Below the pieces are notes generated by a model. That model ran no database searches, was not told the DNA's origin, and saw only the letters and a list, made by a program, of their open reading frames with translations. From Cereibacter changlensis JA139 (lineage in GTDB: Bacteria; Pseudomonadota; Alphaproteobacteria; Rhodobacterales; Rhodobacteraceae), in contig NZ_PZKG01000024.1 in the NCBI RefSeq assembly GCF_003034985.1, forward strand, positions 1 to 49,483: a stretch of 49,483 nt of DNA, read 5' to 3'. The translations under genes and the position numbers were made by a program. Positions 15,277 to 24,521 of this stretch are shown in pieces (position 1 is the stretch's first letter; the number at the start of each line of letters is the position of its first letter).

Positions 15277-16338
15277 TCAGGCCGCCAGCGGGGCGCGGCG
15301 CTGGTCGACGAGGAAGTCGGTCACCACCGCCCCCACCCACATGCAGAGCAGCGCCAGCCAGGCGGTCGCCACGAAGATCGAGCTGCCGGTGACGCCCGAG
15401 CCGATGGCGCAGCCCCCGGCCAGCATCGCGCCGAAGCCCATCAGTACCGCGCCCAGCATCGAGCGCCGCATCTGGCTTTCGCCGTCGAAGCCCTGGAACC
15501 GCAGCTCGCGCTTCAGCCCCGCCGAGAGCAGCGCGCCGAGGAAGACGCCCGGCACCAGCCCGATGTCGAAGTCGAGCGCCGGCGAGTCGGTCAGGAAGAA
15601 CATCAGGAAATTCGCGGAAGGCCCGGAGAAGGTGGCCGAGGTCACGCTGACCGGGTCGAAGGCGACCTGCGCCAGGCTGAAGGTCAGCACCCAGCCGAGC
15701 GCCACGGCGAAGCCCACGCCCGACGCGAAGACCAGCGACAGCCAGGGCATCCGCCGATGCGCGGCGAGCCAGAGCGCTGCGGCGGCGAAACCGAGGCCGA
15801 TCACCAGCCCGGCGGCCTCCGGCAGGCCCGCCAGCGCCAGGAGGTTCACATTGGCCCCGCCCGGCGTCACCCAGAGCCCGGCCAGCCACTGCCGCAGCGG
15901 CGCGAGCCAGCCATGCAGCGACATCTGCGCCACCACGGCGAAGATCAGCCCCGAGACCACCGAGCGCAAGTTGCCGGTCGCCGCGAGCACAAGCAGCCGC
16001 CCCGAACAGCCGCGCGCCAGCACCATCCCGGCGCCGAACATCAGCCCGCCCAGCACCGCGCCCGACCAGGACCCGGTCACCGCCATCATCCGCGCCTCCT
16101 CGGCGCGGAACAGGCCGAGCATCTGCGCGCCCTGTACCCAGATCATCGCGGTGGAGAAGGTCAAAAGCCAGACCGCGATCCGGTCGCCCAGCTGGCCACG
16201 GGCGAATTCCACCGTCGCCGCCCTGAGGCAGAAGGCGGAGCGATGCGCCGCAACGCCGAAGGTCACGCCGGTGAGCACGCCGAACAGCGCGGCGAGCGTG
16301 GCCTCATCCATCAGATCGGCGAGAAATTCGAGAGCCAT
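15277..16338 (-). CDS. YeeE/YedE-family sulfur transporter (second SoxT-like protein)
   Basis: A 353-residue polytopic membrane protein with YeeE/YedE duplication. Conserved loops are HRSAFCLRAATVEFARG, GAGMVLARGCSGRLLVLAATGNLRS and GAMLAGGCAIGSGVTG, each with one cysteine suited to sulfur relay. ATG 16338 has a GGGGGCAGG ribosome site; ATG 16419 would add 27 residues and cannot be excluded. It is the second SoxT-like permease, at the far end from the first, so the cluster is flanked by paralogues. It faces soxF and the metallo-hydrolase and is presumably transcribed separately. Confidence 0.83.
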   Translation of the reverse strand: MALEFLADLMDEATLAALFGVLTGVTFGVAAHRSAFCLRAATVEFARGQLGDRIAVWLLTFSTAMIWVQGAQMLGLFRAEEARMMAVTGSWSGAVLGGLMFGAGMVLARGCSGRLLVLAATGNLRSVVSGLIFAVVAQMSLHGWLAPLRQWLAGLWVTPGGANVNLLALAGLPEAAGLVIGLGFAAAALWLAAHRRMPWLSLVFASGVGFAVALGWVLTFSLAQVAFDPVSVTSATFSGPSANFLMFFLTDSPALDFDIGLVPGVFLGALLSAGLKRELRFQGFDGESQMRRSMLGAVLMGFGAMLAGGCAIGSGVTGSSIFVATAWLALLCMWVGAVVTDFLVDQRRAPLAA

Positions 16339-16415
16339 CCTGCCCCCATCCGGCGCAACCTCACCCCAAGAATACAGCACGGTCAGCAACTCGTATTGAT
16401 CTGGCGCAACCGCTG

Positions 16416-17183
16416 TCATCCCCCCAGTCCGCGTTCCAGGCTCGGAGCACAGGGGCGAGGGGACCGCTGCGAACCGACGATGCCGAAGCTCGCGTTCTGG
16501 TTCGTCGCCTCCACGACCAGGCTCGGAGCCTCGATCAGCGTGCCAAGCCATCGCGCCCAGACCGACTTGCCGATCCCGACGGGCCCGTCGAGCAGCAGGG
16601 GCGGCATCCGGAAGCCCGGCCAGCCTTCCCGCACCGAGCGGCGCATCGCGCGCCAGACCACCTCGGTGGCGGGCGCCAGCCAAGGGAATTCCCCGTGCAG
16701 CTCGGCGGCCAGTTCATCTGCCCGGTGCTCGGACGGGATGACCGCGAGGCGGACTCCCCGGGCCAGCACCTCGAGACGGTCCCGGTCCTCCTTCTTCAGG
16801 TGCTTCATCCCGGAAGCCGCTTCCCGCCGATGGAACAGCCGCCTTGCCCTGCGGTCGATCTTCGACCGGTCGGCGGCGGTGAGGCTGATGGTGCTCGCGG
16901 TTCTCGTGAGCACTCGATCGGCCGGCGGCAAGAACAGGTCGTCATCCTTTGCGCCATCGGCATCGGCGCCTTTCGCCTTCCTGATCCCGACAGCAGGCTG
17001 CGCCGCATCTTCCTGTCGGAGCGGCGCTGCGGCCTCGGCCAGCCTCCGCTCCTGCGCCTCCCGCAGCTTCCACAGGTGGTCGGTCAGGCGGCGGGTGATG
17101 TCCAGCTGCGATGCAGCGACAGCGGGGAACCGCGCCTCGATGAACCGGATGTGGCCTTTGGCCAGGATGGGGTCGGCGGGCAT
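16416..17183 (-). pseudogene. AAA-family ATPase, truncated after the Walker A region
   Basis: A 255-codon remnant. The first 190 residues are a charged helical region. The AAA core then begins with LLLDGPVGIGKSVWARWLG (Walker A) and VEATNQNASFGIVGSQR. In intact Lon-like relatives, as I recall them, the frame continues through Walker B and the rest of the ATPase. Here it turns after GSQR into unrelated residues (SPRPCAPSLERGLGG) and stops, so Walker B, sensor and lid are missing. The break near base 16470 lies beside the soxT-like permease and probably marks the edge of a rearrangement that placed the sox island. GGAGG precedes ATG 17183. Confidence 0.75.
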
Positions 17184-17213
17184 TGTAGCCTCCTCGAGCA
17201 TGCCTCCGCCCTG

Positions 17214-17234
17214 CGGGAAAGCAGTGCTTTCCCG
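17214..17234. promoter_or_regulatory. Perfect 21-bp palindrome upstream of the truncated ATPase gene
   Basis: Arms CGGGAAAGCA (17214-17223) and TGCTTTCCCG (17225-17234) are exact reverse complements around a single G. It lies 31 bases upstream of the ATPase start. The symmetry suggests an operator for a dimeric repressor, perhaps autoregulation of the former ATPase locus. Confidence 0.5.
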
Positions 17235-17543
17235 GTGGGGAAGATGTGGTTTTGGGAACTGCCGGGAAGGCTGGAGGCGTCAGCGCCTCTTCGCCGGACC
17301 GGACAAGATGACGGAAACCATGCTCAGGAGGGTCGAAACCGTCAACGGGGTGGGGAGAGGGCCGACCGGCTTGCACGGCCCGGAGGCGCTCAAGCCCCGG
17401 ACCACGCCAACTAGTTGATAACTATAATGAAAGGGCCACAGCCCCCAAACCGATGGACATTAATTGCGCGTCCAATGGTCAAAACAGGGGGAAATGGACA
17501 GTATTTGCTGTGTATTACAACAACAGCTGGTTGTCGGTTCACC
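17235..17543. other. Intergenic stretch with AT-rich pocket, no gene recognised
   Basis: Between the ATPase remnant and the 3' end of nrdJ. The first part is GC-rich like the surroundings. About 17410-17530 is clearly more AT-rich, with TTGATAACTATAATG on the plus strand and TTGACC on the minus strand that could be a promoter for the ATPase remnant. No open frame in this stretch looks like a protein family I know. Confidence 0.5.
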
Positions 17544-19805
17544 TCACCCGCACTTCGAAAATCCGCAGCTTGCGCAGGTCATGCAGCCTTCCACCATCCG
17601 CAGGTCGTAGCTGCCGCAGGAGGAGCAGGCCTTGGCCTTCATTCCCAGCACCGCCACGTCGGCCTTGGGGTCGGTCTTCAGGCCCATGCCCTCGCCCTCG
17701 ATGAAGCCGATGGCGATCAGGTGGCGTTCGATCACGCCGCCGATGGCCGCGAGGATCGAGGGGATGTAGCGGCCTTCCATCCAGGCGCCGCCGCGCGGGT
17801 CGAAGACCGCCTTCAGCTCCTCGACCACGAAGGAGACGTCGCCGCCGCGGCGGAAGACGGCGGAGATCATCCGGGTCAGCGCCACCGTCCAGGCGAAATG
17901 CTCCATGTTCTTGGAGTTGATGAACACCTCGAAGGGCCGGCGGTGACCGGCGATGACAATGTCGTTCACCGTGATGTAGAGCGCATGCTCCGACCCCGGC
18001 CATTTCACCTTGTAGGTCGCGCCCTCCAGCTCCGCGGGCCGGTCGAGCGGGTCGGTCAGGTAGACCACCTCGCCCTTCGGCTCCGGCTCGGCCGGCGCGG
18101 CCTGCGCCGCTTCGGACACGCTCAGCACCGAGCCCGTCACCTCGTTCGGGCGGTAGGTGGTGCAACCCTTGCAGCCCTGATCCCAGGCGGCCATGTAGAC
18201 CTCGGCGAAATCGTCGAAGCTGATGTCCTCGGGGCAGTTGATCGTCTTGGAGATCGAGCTGTCGATCCATTTCTGCGCCGCGGCCTGCATGCGGACATGC
18301 TCCAGCGGGGCGAGGGTCTGGGCGTTCACGAAGTAATCCGGCAGCGGCGCGTCGCCATGGGTCTCGCGCCACAGGCGGACGGCGTAATCGACCACCTCCT
18401 CCTCGGTGCGGGTGCCGTCCTTCTGCAGGACCTTGCGCTTGTAGGCATAGGCGAAGACCGGCTCGATGCCCGAGGAGACGTTGCCCGCATAGAGGCTGAT
18501 CGTCCCGGTCGGGGCGATCGAAGTCAGCAGCGCGTTGCGGATGCCATGGGTGCGGATCGCCTCGCGCACATCCTCGTCCATATGGGTGAGCGAACCCGAG
18601 GCGAGGTATTTCTCGGCGTCGAACAGCGGGAAGGCGCCCTTCTCCTTGGCCAGATCGACCGAGGCGAGATAGGCGGCGCGGGCGATGGCCTTCATCCAGA
18701 CTTCGGTCTGCTCCGCCGCCTCGACCGAGCCGTAGCGCTGGCCGACCATCAGCAGCGCATCGGCGAGCCCCGTGACGCCGAGACCGATGCGGCGCTTGGC
18801 CTGGGCCTCCTGCGCCTGCTGCGGCAGCGGGAAGCGCGAGGCGTCGACCACATTGTCCATCATCCGCACCGCCAGACGCACCAGCTTGTCCAGCGCCGCC
18901 AGATCGAGCGTGGCCTCAGGGGTGAAGGCGCCGCTGACCAGCGTCGCCATGTTGATCGAGCCCAGGAGGCAGGCGCCGTAGGGCGGCAGGGGCTGCTCGC
19001 CGCAGGGGTTGGTGGCGGCGATGGTCTCGCAATAGCCGAGGTTGTTCATCGCGTTGATCCGGTCGATGAAGATCACCCCGGGCTCGGCGAAATCATAGGT
19101 GGAGCGCATGATGCGGTTCCACAGGTCGCGCGCCTGCACCGTCTTGTAGACCTTGTCGCCGAAGACCAGCTCCCACGGGCCGTCGGCCTTCACCGCCGCC
19201 ATGAAGGGATCGGTGACCAGCACCGACAGGTTGAACATGCGCAGCCGCGCCGCGTCCTTCTTGGCCTCGATGAACTGCTCGATATCCGGGTGGTCGCAGC
19301 GCATGGTGGCCATCATCGCGCCGCGACGGCTGCCCGCCGACATGATGGTGCGGCACATCGCGTCCCAGACGTCCATGAAGGACAGCGGGCCGGAAGCGTC
19401 CGCCGCCACGCCCTTCACCTCGGCCCCGCGCGGGCGGATGGTGGAGAAGTCATAGCCGATGCCGCCGCCCTGCTGCATGGTCAGCGCGGCCTCCTTCAGC
19501 GCGTCGAAGATGCCGCCCATGTTGTCGGGCACGGTGCCCATGACGAAGCAGTTGAACATGGTGACCGCCCGGCCGGTGCCGGCGCCCGCGGTGATCCGGC
19601 CGGCGGGCAGGAACTGGAAATCCTCCAGCGCGTGATAGAAGCGGTCCTCCCAGACCTGCGGCTCGGCCTCAACCTCGGCCAGCGAACGGGCGATGCGGCG
19701 CCAGGTGTCCTCGACCGTCCCGTCGACCACCACGCCCGAGGCATCCTTGAGACGATATTTCATATCCCAGATCTGTTCGGCGATGGGGGCATGAAAACGG
19801 GACAT
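17544..19805 (-). CDS. nrdJ: Adenosylcobalamin-dependent (class II) ribonucleotide reductase
   Basis: A 753-residue cytoplasmic enzyme that makes deoxyribonucleotides using coenzyme B12. Typical NrdJ blocks are PAGRITAGAGTGRAVTMFNCFV, MQQGGGIGYDFS, SAGSRRGAMMATM, NPCGEQPLPPYGACLLGSIN and APTGTISLYAGNVSSGIEP. The catalytic cysteines lie in NCF and NPCGE. A C-terminal zinc-ribbon-like tail (CSSCG, CMTCASCGFSKCG) is the electron-entry region. A central insert near residues 590-720 is present in the long proteobacterial form. AAGGAA precedes ATG 19805. It has its own promoter 54 bases upstream and is transcribed alone. Confidence 0.96.
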   Translation of the reverse strand: MSRFHAPIAEQIWDMKYRLKDASGVVVDGTVEDTWRRIARSLAEVEAEPQVWEDRFYHALEDFQFLPAGRITAGAGTGRAVTMFNCFVMGTVPDNMGGIFDALKEAALTMQQGGGIGYDFSTIRPRGAEVKGVAADASGPLSFMDVWDAMCRTIMSAGSRRGAMMATMRCDHPDIEQFIEAKKDAARLRMFNLSVLVTDPFMAAVKADGPWELVFGDKVYKTVQARDLWNRIMRSTYDFAEPGVIFIDRINAMNNLGYCETIAATNPCGEQPLPPYGACLLGSINMATLVSGAFTPEATLDLAALDKLVRLAVRMMDNVVDASRFPLPQQAQEAQAKRRIGLGVTGLADALLMVGQRYGSVEAAEQTEVWMKAIARAAYLASVDLAKEKGAFPLFDAEKYLASGSLTHMDEDVREAIRTHGIRNALLTSIAPTGTISLYAGNVSSGIEPVFAYAYKRKVLQKDGTRTEEEVVDYAVRLWRETHGDAPLPDYFVNAQTLAPLEHVRMQAAAQKWIDSSISKTINCPEDISFDDFAEVYMAAWDQGCKGCTTYRPNEVTGSVLSVSEAAQAAPAEPEPKGEVVYLTDPLDRPAELEGATYKVKWPGSEHALYITVNDIVIAGHRRPFEVFINSKNMEHFAWTVALTRMISAVFRRGGDVSFVVEELKAVFDPRGGAWMEGRYIPSILAAIGGVIERHLIAIGFIEGEGMGLKTDPKADVAVLGMKAKACSSCGSYDLRMVEGCMTCASCGFSKCG

Positions 19806-19858
19806 GGGAGATTCCTTGTGGTGGGACGACGGGGAGTGTTGTTCGGGGAAGGACGTAC

Positions 19859-19887
19859 AAGATATGCCCCCGGCCCGCTAGGGTCAA
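19859..19887 (-). promoter_or_regulatory. Promoter of nrdJ
   Basis: On the minus strand TTGACC (19887-19882) is followed after exactly 17 bases by TATCTT (19864-19859), 54 bases before the start codon. This fits a housekeeping sigma-70 promoter. The leader is too short for a cobalamin riboswitch. Confidence 0.6.
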
Positions 19888-19956
19888 ACCATAGATTGAG
19901 AGAACGGTAGGTTTTTCCGGCAGGCCGCCGCCTTGAACTCGGATGCCAAAAGGTTA

Positions 19957-20418
19957 ATGTCAGGCCTCCCCCCTGCGGAGATTCCCTTGGCCGATTTTGT
20001 CAACCTGTTGAAACTCTGCGTCGGTGCCGAGAAGGTCGAAGACCTGATCGACTGGCAGCAGAGCCAGCGCGGTCGCTGGCCCGACGGTCTTCCGCGCCAT
20101 GTCACCCGGATGTGGCCCAAGCGCGAGACCGAGATCATCAGCGGCGGCTCGCTCTACTGGGTGTTCAAGGGGATGATTCTGGCGCGGCAGCGGATCGACG
20201 GGCTGGAGGAGGTCGTCGGCGCCGACGGCATCACCCGCTGCGCGATCCTGCTCGACCCCGAAGTGATCCGCACCGAAGGCGCCCCCCGCCGCCCCTTCCA
20301 GGGCTGGCGCTACCTCTCCGCCGAGGAAGCCCCGCGCGACCTGCCCAAGGGCCGCGCCCGCGAAGAGGCCCTGCCCCCGGCGCTGGCGCAGGCGCTGGCA
20401 GAGATCGGACTGCGCTGA
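19957..20418 (+). CDS. DUF1489 family protein
   Basis: A 153-residue cytoplasmic protein of unknown function found throughout alphaproteobacteria. It begins MSGLPPAEIPLADFVNLLKLCVGAEKVEDL and continues with TRMWPKRETEIISGGSLYWVFKG, the characteristic core of DUF1489. AAAGG just upstream supports ATG 19957 over TTG 19933. It diverges from nrdJ. No catalytic motif is evident. Confidence 0.88.
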   Translation: MSGLPPAEIPLADFVNLLKLCVGAEKVEDLIDWQQSQRGRWPDGLPRHVTRMWPKRETEIISGGSLYWVFKGMILARQRIDGLEEVVGADGITRCAILLDPEVIRTEGAPRRPFQGWRYLSAEEAPRDLPKGRAREEALPPALAQALAEIGLR

Positions 20419-20481
20419 CGCGTCGCTTGCCCGGTTTCCGGCGGCTGGCTAGCCTCCCCGCAGGATGCGCGGGGGTGGCTA

Positions 20482-20784
20482 GTGGCGGAGCAGATCTTCC
20501 ATCGTCGCGCGGATGAGCGGGAGCGCCGGCTGGTCGCGGATTCCGGCTGGCTCTGGGGCAAGGCGCCGCGGCAGATCGCCGGAAATGGCCCGGCCTGCGT
20601 GAAGGCCTATCTTGGCCCGCTCCCTGTCGGAGAGGCGGGCTACAGCTTCCGCACCGGGGTTCCGCCTTCACATTATCGTAGCTTCTTCGGGGTAAAGGGA
20701 GCAATCTGGGACGAGGGCGCGACAGGTGTGCTTGATGTGCCCGGCCTGCGTGGCCACGTAAGGATACCAGTCGAGGTTATCTGA
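20482..20784 (+). CDS. Hypothetical protein, first of a coupled pair
   Basis: A 100-residue basic protein I do not recognise. It starts with a charged segment (FHRRADERERRLVAD), then aromatic and glycine-rich stretches (GWLWGKAPRQIAGNGPACVK) and a beta-rich end (LDVPGLRGHVRIPVEVI). No signal peptide or membrane segment. The start is GTG 20482 with GGGGGTGG upstream. Its stop overlaps the ATG of the next gene by one base, so the two are translationally coupled. A small two-gene unit of about 100 and 124 residues resembles toxin-antitoxin layout, but no motif supports that. Confidence 0.6.
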   Translation: MAEQIFHRRADERERRLVADSGWLWGKAPRQIAGNGPACVKAYLGPLPVGEAGYSFRTGVPPSHYRSFFGVKGAIWDEGATGVLDVPGLRGHVRIPVEVI

Positions 20785-21158
20785 TGACCGCAATCGCAAC
20801 GAAACCAGAGCCTGCCCTTGGCCCGTCGAACGGTACGCGCGGCGCGGCGCCCGGGCTGGTCTGGCCCAGCGGCCGCGGCCACGAAATCGCTCTCATCCGC
20901 GGTTCGCTCGACAGCGTGCGCCGGACCATCCTCGCCAAGGGCTCCGCGACCCCGCCACAGATCGACCTGGTCGAGGAGGACGGGGCGAAGGCGCTAGTGC
21001 TGCGCGGGCTGGTCGAAGGGCCGGTGTCGATCCTGAACGACCCGTCGGCCTCGCGCAGCCAGCTCGCGGTCATTGCCGATGACGGGCAGGACGCCACGAT
21101 CCTGATAGACAGGTTGGCGCTGCTCCTCGCCCCCCTGTCGCTGGTCAGGACCGGGTAA
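20784..21158 (+). CDS. Hypothetical protein, second of a coupled pair
   Basis: A 124-residue protein of no family I can name. It has a flexible start (ATKPEPALGPSNGTRG), then IALIRGSLDSVRRTILAKG and a final half rich in valine and leucine with ILIDRLALLLAPLSLV. It starts by TGATG overlap with the gene before. Its 3' end overlaps the convergent hisG by 14 bases. Codon use is like the neighbours, so it is probably a real chromosomal gene. Confidence 0.6.
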   Translation: MTAIATKPEPALGPSNGTRGAAPGLVWPSGRGHEIALIRGSLDSVRRTILAKGSATPPQIDLVEEDGAKALVLRGLVEGPVSILNDPSASRSQLAVIADDGQDATILIDRLALLLAPLSLVRTG

Positions 21159-21855
21159 ACTCGGGCTCGGCCACATCCAGCTTCTGCACAAGCTGCGCCA
21201 GCGTCCCCGCAGCCTCCCCCCACTCCGCCCGCCGCGAGGCGAAAAGCACGGCCTGCGAGCTGTGGACCAGCGCGTCGGACAGGATCTTCAGGTGGTTCGC
21301 CCGAAGCGTCTCACCCGAGGAGGTGATGTCGGCGATCGCCTCGGCGGTGCCGTTCTTCACCGTGCCCTCGGTCGCGCCCTGGCTGTCGACCAGCTGATAA
21401 TCCGCAACCCCCTGCGCCGTCAGGAATTCCCGCACCAGCCGGTGATACTTGGTGGCGATGCGCAGCCGGAAGCCATGCGCCGCCCGGAAAGCCGCCGCCG
21501 CCGCGTCGAGGTCGTCGAGCGTGTCGACATCGATCCAGCAGGCCGGTACGGCGATGATCAGGTCGGCATGGCCGAAGCCCAGATGCGCCAGCTCCGCCAC
21601 CTGCGTCTGCCAGTCGGCAAGCTTGTCGCGCACCAGATCCGATCCGGTGACGCCCAGATGGATGCGCCCCGCCGCCAGCTCGCGCGGGATCTCGCCCGCC
21701 GAGAGCAGCACCAGCTCCACCCCGTCGATCCCCTCGACCGCGCCGGAATATTCGCGCTCCGCCCCGGTCTGGCGCATGGCGATGCCGCGCGCGTTGAACC
21801 AGTCGAAGGTCTTCTCCATCAGCCGCCCCTTGGACGGCACGCCGATCTTCAGCAT
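21145..21855 (-). CDS. hisG: ATP phosphoribosyltransferase, short form, catalytic subunit
   Basis: A 236-residue enzyme catalysing the first step of histidine synthesis, condensing ATP with PRPP. Motifs are [16 protein letters not shown] at the start, HLGVTGSDLVRD, and the PRPP loop region SQGATEGTVKNGTAEAIADITSSGETL. It lacks the regulatory C-terminal domain, so it is the short HisG that works with HisZ, encoded directly upstream with a one-base TGATG overlap. I chose ATG 21855 rather than TTG 21858 for that overlap. Confidence 0.96.
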   Translation of the reverse strand: MLKIGVPSKGRLMEKTFDWFNARGIAMRQTGAEREYSGAVEGIDGVELVLLSAGEIPRELAAGRIHLGVTGSDLVRDKLADWQTQVAELAHLGFGHADLIIAVPACWIDVDTLDDLDAAAAAFRAAHGFRLRIATKYHRLVREFLTAQGVADYQLVDSQGATEGTVKNGTAEAIADITSSGETLRANHLKILSDALVHSSQAVLFASRRAEWGEAAGTLAQLVQKLDVAEPEFTRS

Positions 21856-22952
21856 CAAAGGGTCCCCTTCAGCTGCGCCACCAGCCCCGGGCGGATCACC
21901 CCGCCCACCGCCGGGATTGATCGGCCCTGCCCCAGCACCGCCGTCAGCGCATCATAGCGCCCGCCTGTCGCCACCGGCGGCAGCGCGGGGTTGGCGGCGT
22001 GGAAGCTGAAGACGAAGCCGTCATAATATTCCAGCGTGCTCTGGCCATGGCTCGCGGCGAAGGGCAGCGTCGCGGCATCCATCCCCCGCGCCTCCAACGC
22101 CCCGAGCCGCCGCGCGAAGCGGTCGACCGAGGTGGCGATCGCCGGCATCTCGGCCGCAATCGCGCGCAGCCGCTCCAGCGCCGCCGCAGCCGTGTCCTCC
22201 AGCGTCAGAAGCTCGTCCAGCATTCCGGCCTCGGCGCCGCTGATCGGCGCGGCCTCGGCATCCTCGATCAGCGCCGCCGCCCGTGCCGCGATATCGGCAG
22301 GCTCGCGCAGCCCGATCACCGGCCCCGCCGCCTCGATCAGCGCCTCGGCCGAGCCCGTGGCCAACCGCTCCAGCAGCTGCAGCCGCGCCTCGGGCGCCGG
22401 CGCCCGCCCGGCGAACCGGTCGAGCAGCGCGCGGAACCGCTTCGGCCGCCAGACATGGCGCAGCAGCGCCGCCTTGCGCCGCTCGGTGGTGCCGAGGCCG
22501 CGCACCGCCGCCAGCAGGATGCCGATGTCGCCGGTCGCCGCCTTCAGCCCCAAAGGCGCCAGCAGCCGCGAGAACAGCGCGAAAACCTCGGCATCCGCCG
22601 CTTCCGGCTCGGCGCGGTCGAAGATTTCGAAGCCAACCTGCAGATATTCCGAGGCGCGCGGCCCGAAATGCTCCTGCCGCCGGAACACCTCGCCCATGTA
22701 GGTATAGCGGGCGGGATCGGCGCCATGCGCCATATGCGCGTGCACCACCGGCACGGTGAAGTCAGGCCGCAGCATCATCTCGCCGCGCAGCGGGTCGGCG
22801 GTGACATAGGCCCGCGCCCGGATATCCTCGCCGTAGAGGTCGAGCAGCGTGCCGGCGGGCAGCAGGATGTCGGCCTCCACCGGCAGGGCGCCCGCGGCCT
22901 GGAAGGCGGCGAACAGCGTCTCGGCCTCGGCCCGGATCGCGGCCTTGGTCAC
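21855..22952 (-). CDS. hisZ: ATP phosphoribosyltransferase regulatory subunit
   Basis: A 365-residue histidyl-tRNA-synthetase paralogue that forms the HisG-HisZ complex and gives histidine feedback. It shows class II fold remnants: [34 protein letters not shown] and a final [12 protein letters not shown] 22952 overlaps the hisS stop (GTGA), so hisS-hisZ-hisG is one tightly coupled operon on the minus strand. The upstream ATG at 23027 would lie inside hisS and is not credible. Confidence 0.93.
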   Translation of the reverse strand: MTKAAIRAEAETLFAAFQAAGALPVEADILLPAGTLLDLYGEDIRARAYVTADPLRGEMMLRPDFTVPVVHAHMAHGADPARYTYMGEVFRRQEHFGPRASEYLQVGFEIFDRAEPEAADAEVFALFSRLLAPLGLKAATGDIGILLAAVRGLGTTERRKAALLRHVWRPKRFRALLDRFAGRAPAPEARLQLLERLATGSAEALIEAAGPVIGLREPADIAARAAALIEDAEAAPISGAEAGMLDELLTLEDTAAAALERLRAIAAEMPAIATSVDRFARRLGALEARGMDAATLPFAASHGQSTLEYYDGFVFSFHAANPALPPVATGGRYDALTAVLGQGRSIPAVGGVIRPGLVAQLKGTL

Positions 22953-24436
22953 TGGTCCAGCATCCGCTTCACGGCGGCGACCAGATCGGCCCGCGCCACC
23001 TCGACCTGCGCCGGGCGGGATTTCCACTCCTCGAGGCTGGCCTCCTCGGCCACCTTGGCGCCCAACACCAGATCCTTCAGCACCACGACGCCGCGCCCGG
23101 CCTCGTCGGTGCCCTGGATCACCGCCACCGGAGAGTGGCGATTGTCGGCGTATTTCAACTGGTTGCCGAAGTTCTTCGGGTTGCCGAGATAGAGCTCCGC
23201 CCGGATCCCGGCCGAGCGCAGCTCGCCCACCATCGCCATGTAGTCGCCCATCCGGTCGCGATCCATCACCGTCACCACCACCGGCCCGACCGACTTCTGC
23301 CCGGCCCGGCCTTTGGCCCGCAGCGCCGCCAGCAGACGGTCCACACCGATGGAGACCCCGGTCGCCGGCACCGCCTGTCCGGTGAAGCGCTTGACCAGAT
23401 CGTCGTAGCGCCCGCCGCCCGCCACCGAGCCGAACTGCCGCTTGCGGCCCTTCTCGTCGAGGATCTCGAAGGTCAGCTCGGCCTCGAACACCGGCCCGGT
23501 GTAGTAGCCGAGGCCGCGCACGACGGAGGGATCGATCTCGATCCGGTCGGGGCCATATCCCTGCCGGTCCAGCAATTCGGCAATGGTTTCAAGCTCCTGC
23601 ACGCCCTCGCCGCCCAGAACCGAGCCGCCGACCAGATCGCGCAGCCGCGCCACCGTCTCGGCGCCCGTGCCGCGCTTGGCGGCCATGAAGCCCATCACCA
23701 CCTCGGCCTGTTCGTCCGACAGCCCGGCGCCCTTGGTCACGTCGCCCGACTCGTCGCGCCGCCCCGCGCCCAGCAGGGCGCGCACCCCGGCCTCGCCCAG
23801 CCGGTCCAGCTTGTCGATGGCGCGCAGCACGATGCCGCGCTCCGCCTCGAATTTCGACGGGTCGGAAGGGTCGAGCACCCCCGCCACTTCCATGACCCCG
23901 TTCAGCACCTTGCGGTTGTTGACCCGCACCAGATAGTCGCCGCGCGGAATGCCCACGACTTCCAGCGCATCGGAAAGCATGGCGCAGATCTCGGCATCCG
24001 CCGCGACCGAGGCCGCGCCGACCGTATCGGCATCGCATTGATAGAACTGGCGAAACCGCCCCGGCCCCGGCTTCTCGTTGCGCCAGACCGGGCCCATGGC
24101 GTAGCGGCGGTAGGGCGAGGGCAGGTCATTGCGGAACTGCGCCGCCACCCGCGCCAGCGGGGCCGTCAGGTCATAGCGCAGCGCAAGCCAGTCGCCATCC
24201 TCGTCCTGCCAGCCGAAGACCCCCTCGTTCGGGCGGTCGACGTCGGGCAGGAACTTGCCCAGCGCCTCGACGGTCTCGACGGCGGAGGTTTCCAGAGGAT
24301 CGAAGCCGTAGCGGTGATAGACCTCGGCGATGCTGTCGAGCATCGCCTTGCGTTCCGTCACATCCGCGCCGAAATAGTCGCGGAAGCCCTTGGGCGTTTC
24401 CGCGCGGGGGCGGCGGGGAGACTTGTCCTTGGCCAT
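22949..24436 (-). CDS. hisS: Histidyl-tRNA synthetase
   Basis: A 495-residue class II aminoacyl-tRNA synthetase. Motif 1 region is [14 protein letters not shown]. Motif 2 is [20 protein letters not shown]. The histidine signatures [10 protein letters not shown] and [11 protein letters not shown] follow, motif 3 is [10 protein letters not shown], and an anticodon-binding domain occupies about the last 100 residues. Start ATG 24436 follows AAGGGTCC. First gene of hisSZG, with the synthetase and its regulatory paralogue side by side. Confidence 0.96.
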   Translation of the reverse strand: MAKDKSPRRPRAETPKGFRDYFGADVTERKAMLDSIAEVYHRYGFDPLETSAVETVEALGKFLPDVDRPNEGVFGWQDEDGDWLALRYDLTAPLARVAAQFRNDLPSPYRRYAMGPVWRNEKPGPGRFRQFYQCDADTVGAASVAADAEICAMLSDALEVVGIPRGDYLVRVNNRKVLNGVMEVAGVLDPSDPSKFEAERGIVLRAIDKLDRLGEAGVRALLGAGRRDESGDVTKGAGLSDEQAEVVMGFMAAKRGTGAETVARLRDLVGGSVLGGEGVQELETIAELLDRQGYGPDRIEIDPSVVRGLGYYTGPVFEAELTFEILDEKGRKRQFGSVAGGGRYDDLVKRFTGQAVPATGVSIGVDRLLAALRAKGRAGQKSVGPVVVTVMDRDRMGDYMAMVGELRSAGIRAELYLGNPKNFGNQLKYADNRHSPVAVIQGTDEAGRGVVVLKDLVLGAKVAEEASLEEWKSRPAQVEVARADLVAAVKRMLDQ

Positions 24437-24521
24437 TACCGGACCCTTCGCTGTGTTTCGCTGGGGGTGTATCGGAGGAGAGGGCGCGGGACAAGCCGCG
24501 GGCGTTTGCGGCAAAACGGCG

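Noticed and set aside
12953-15889. 978-residue minus-strand frame opposite soxD-soxF and the metallo-hydrolase
   Set aside because: Shadow of strong third-position GC bias in the sense genes; the translation shows no recognisable fold.
19806-19956. Possible cobalamin riboswitch upstream of B12-dependent nrdJ
   Set aside because: Only 54 bases separate the predicted promoter and start codon, too few for the riboswitch, and no B12-box sequence is seen.
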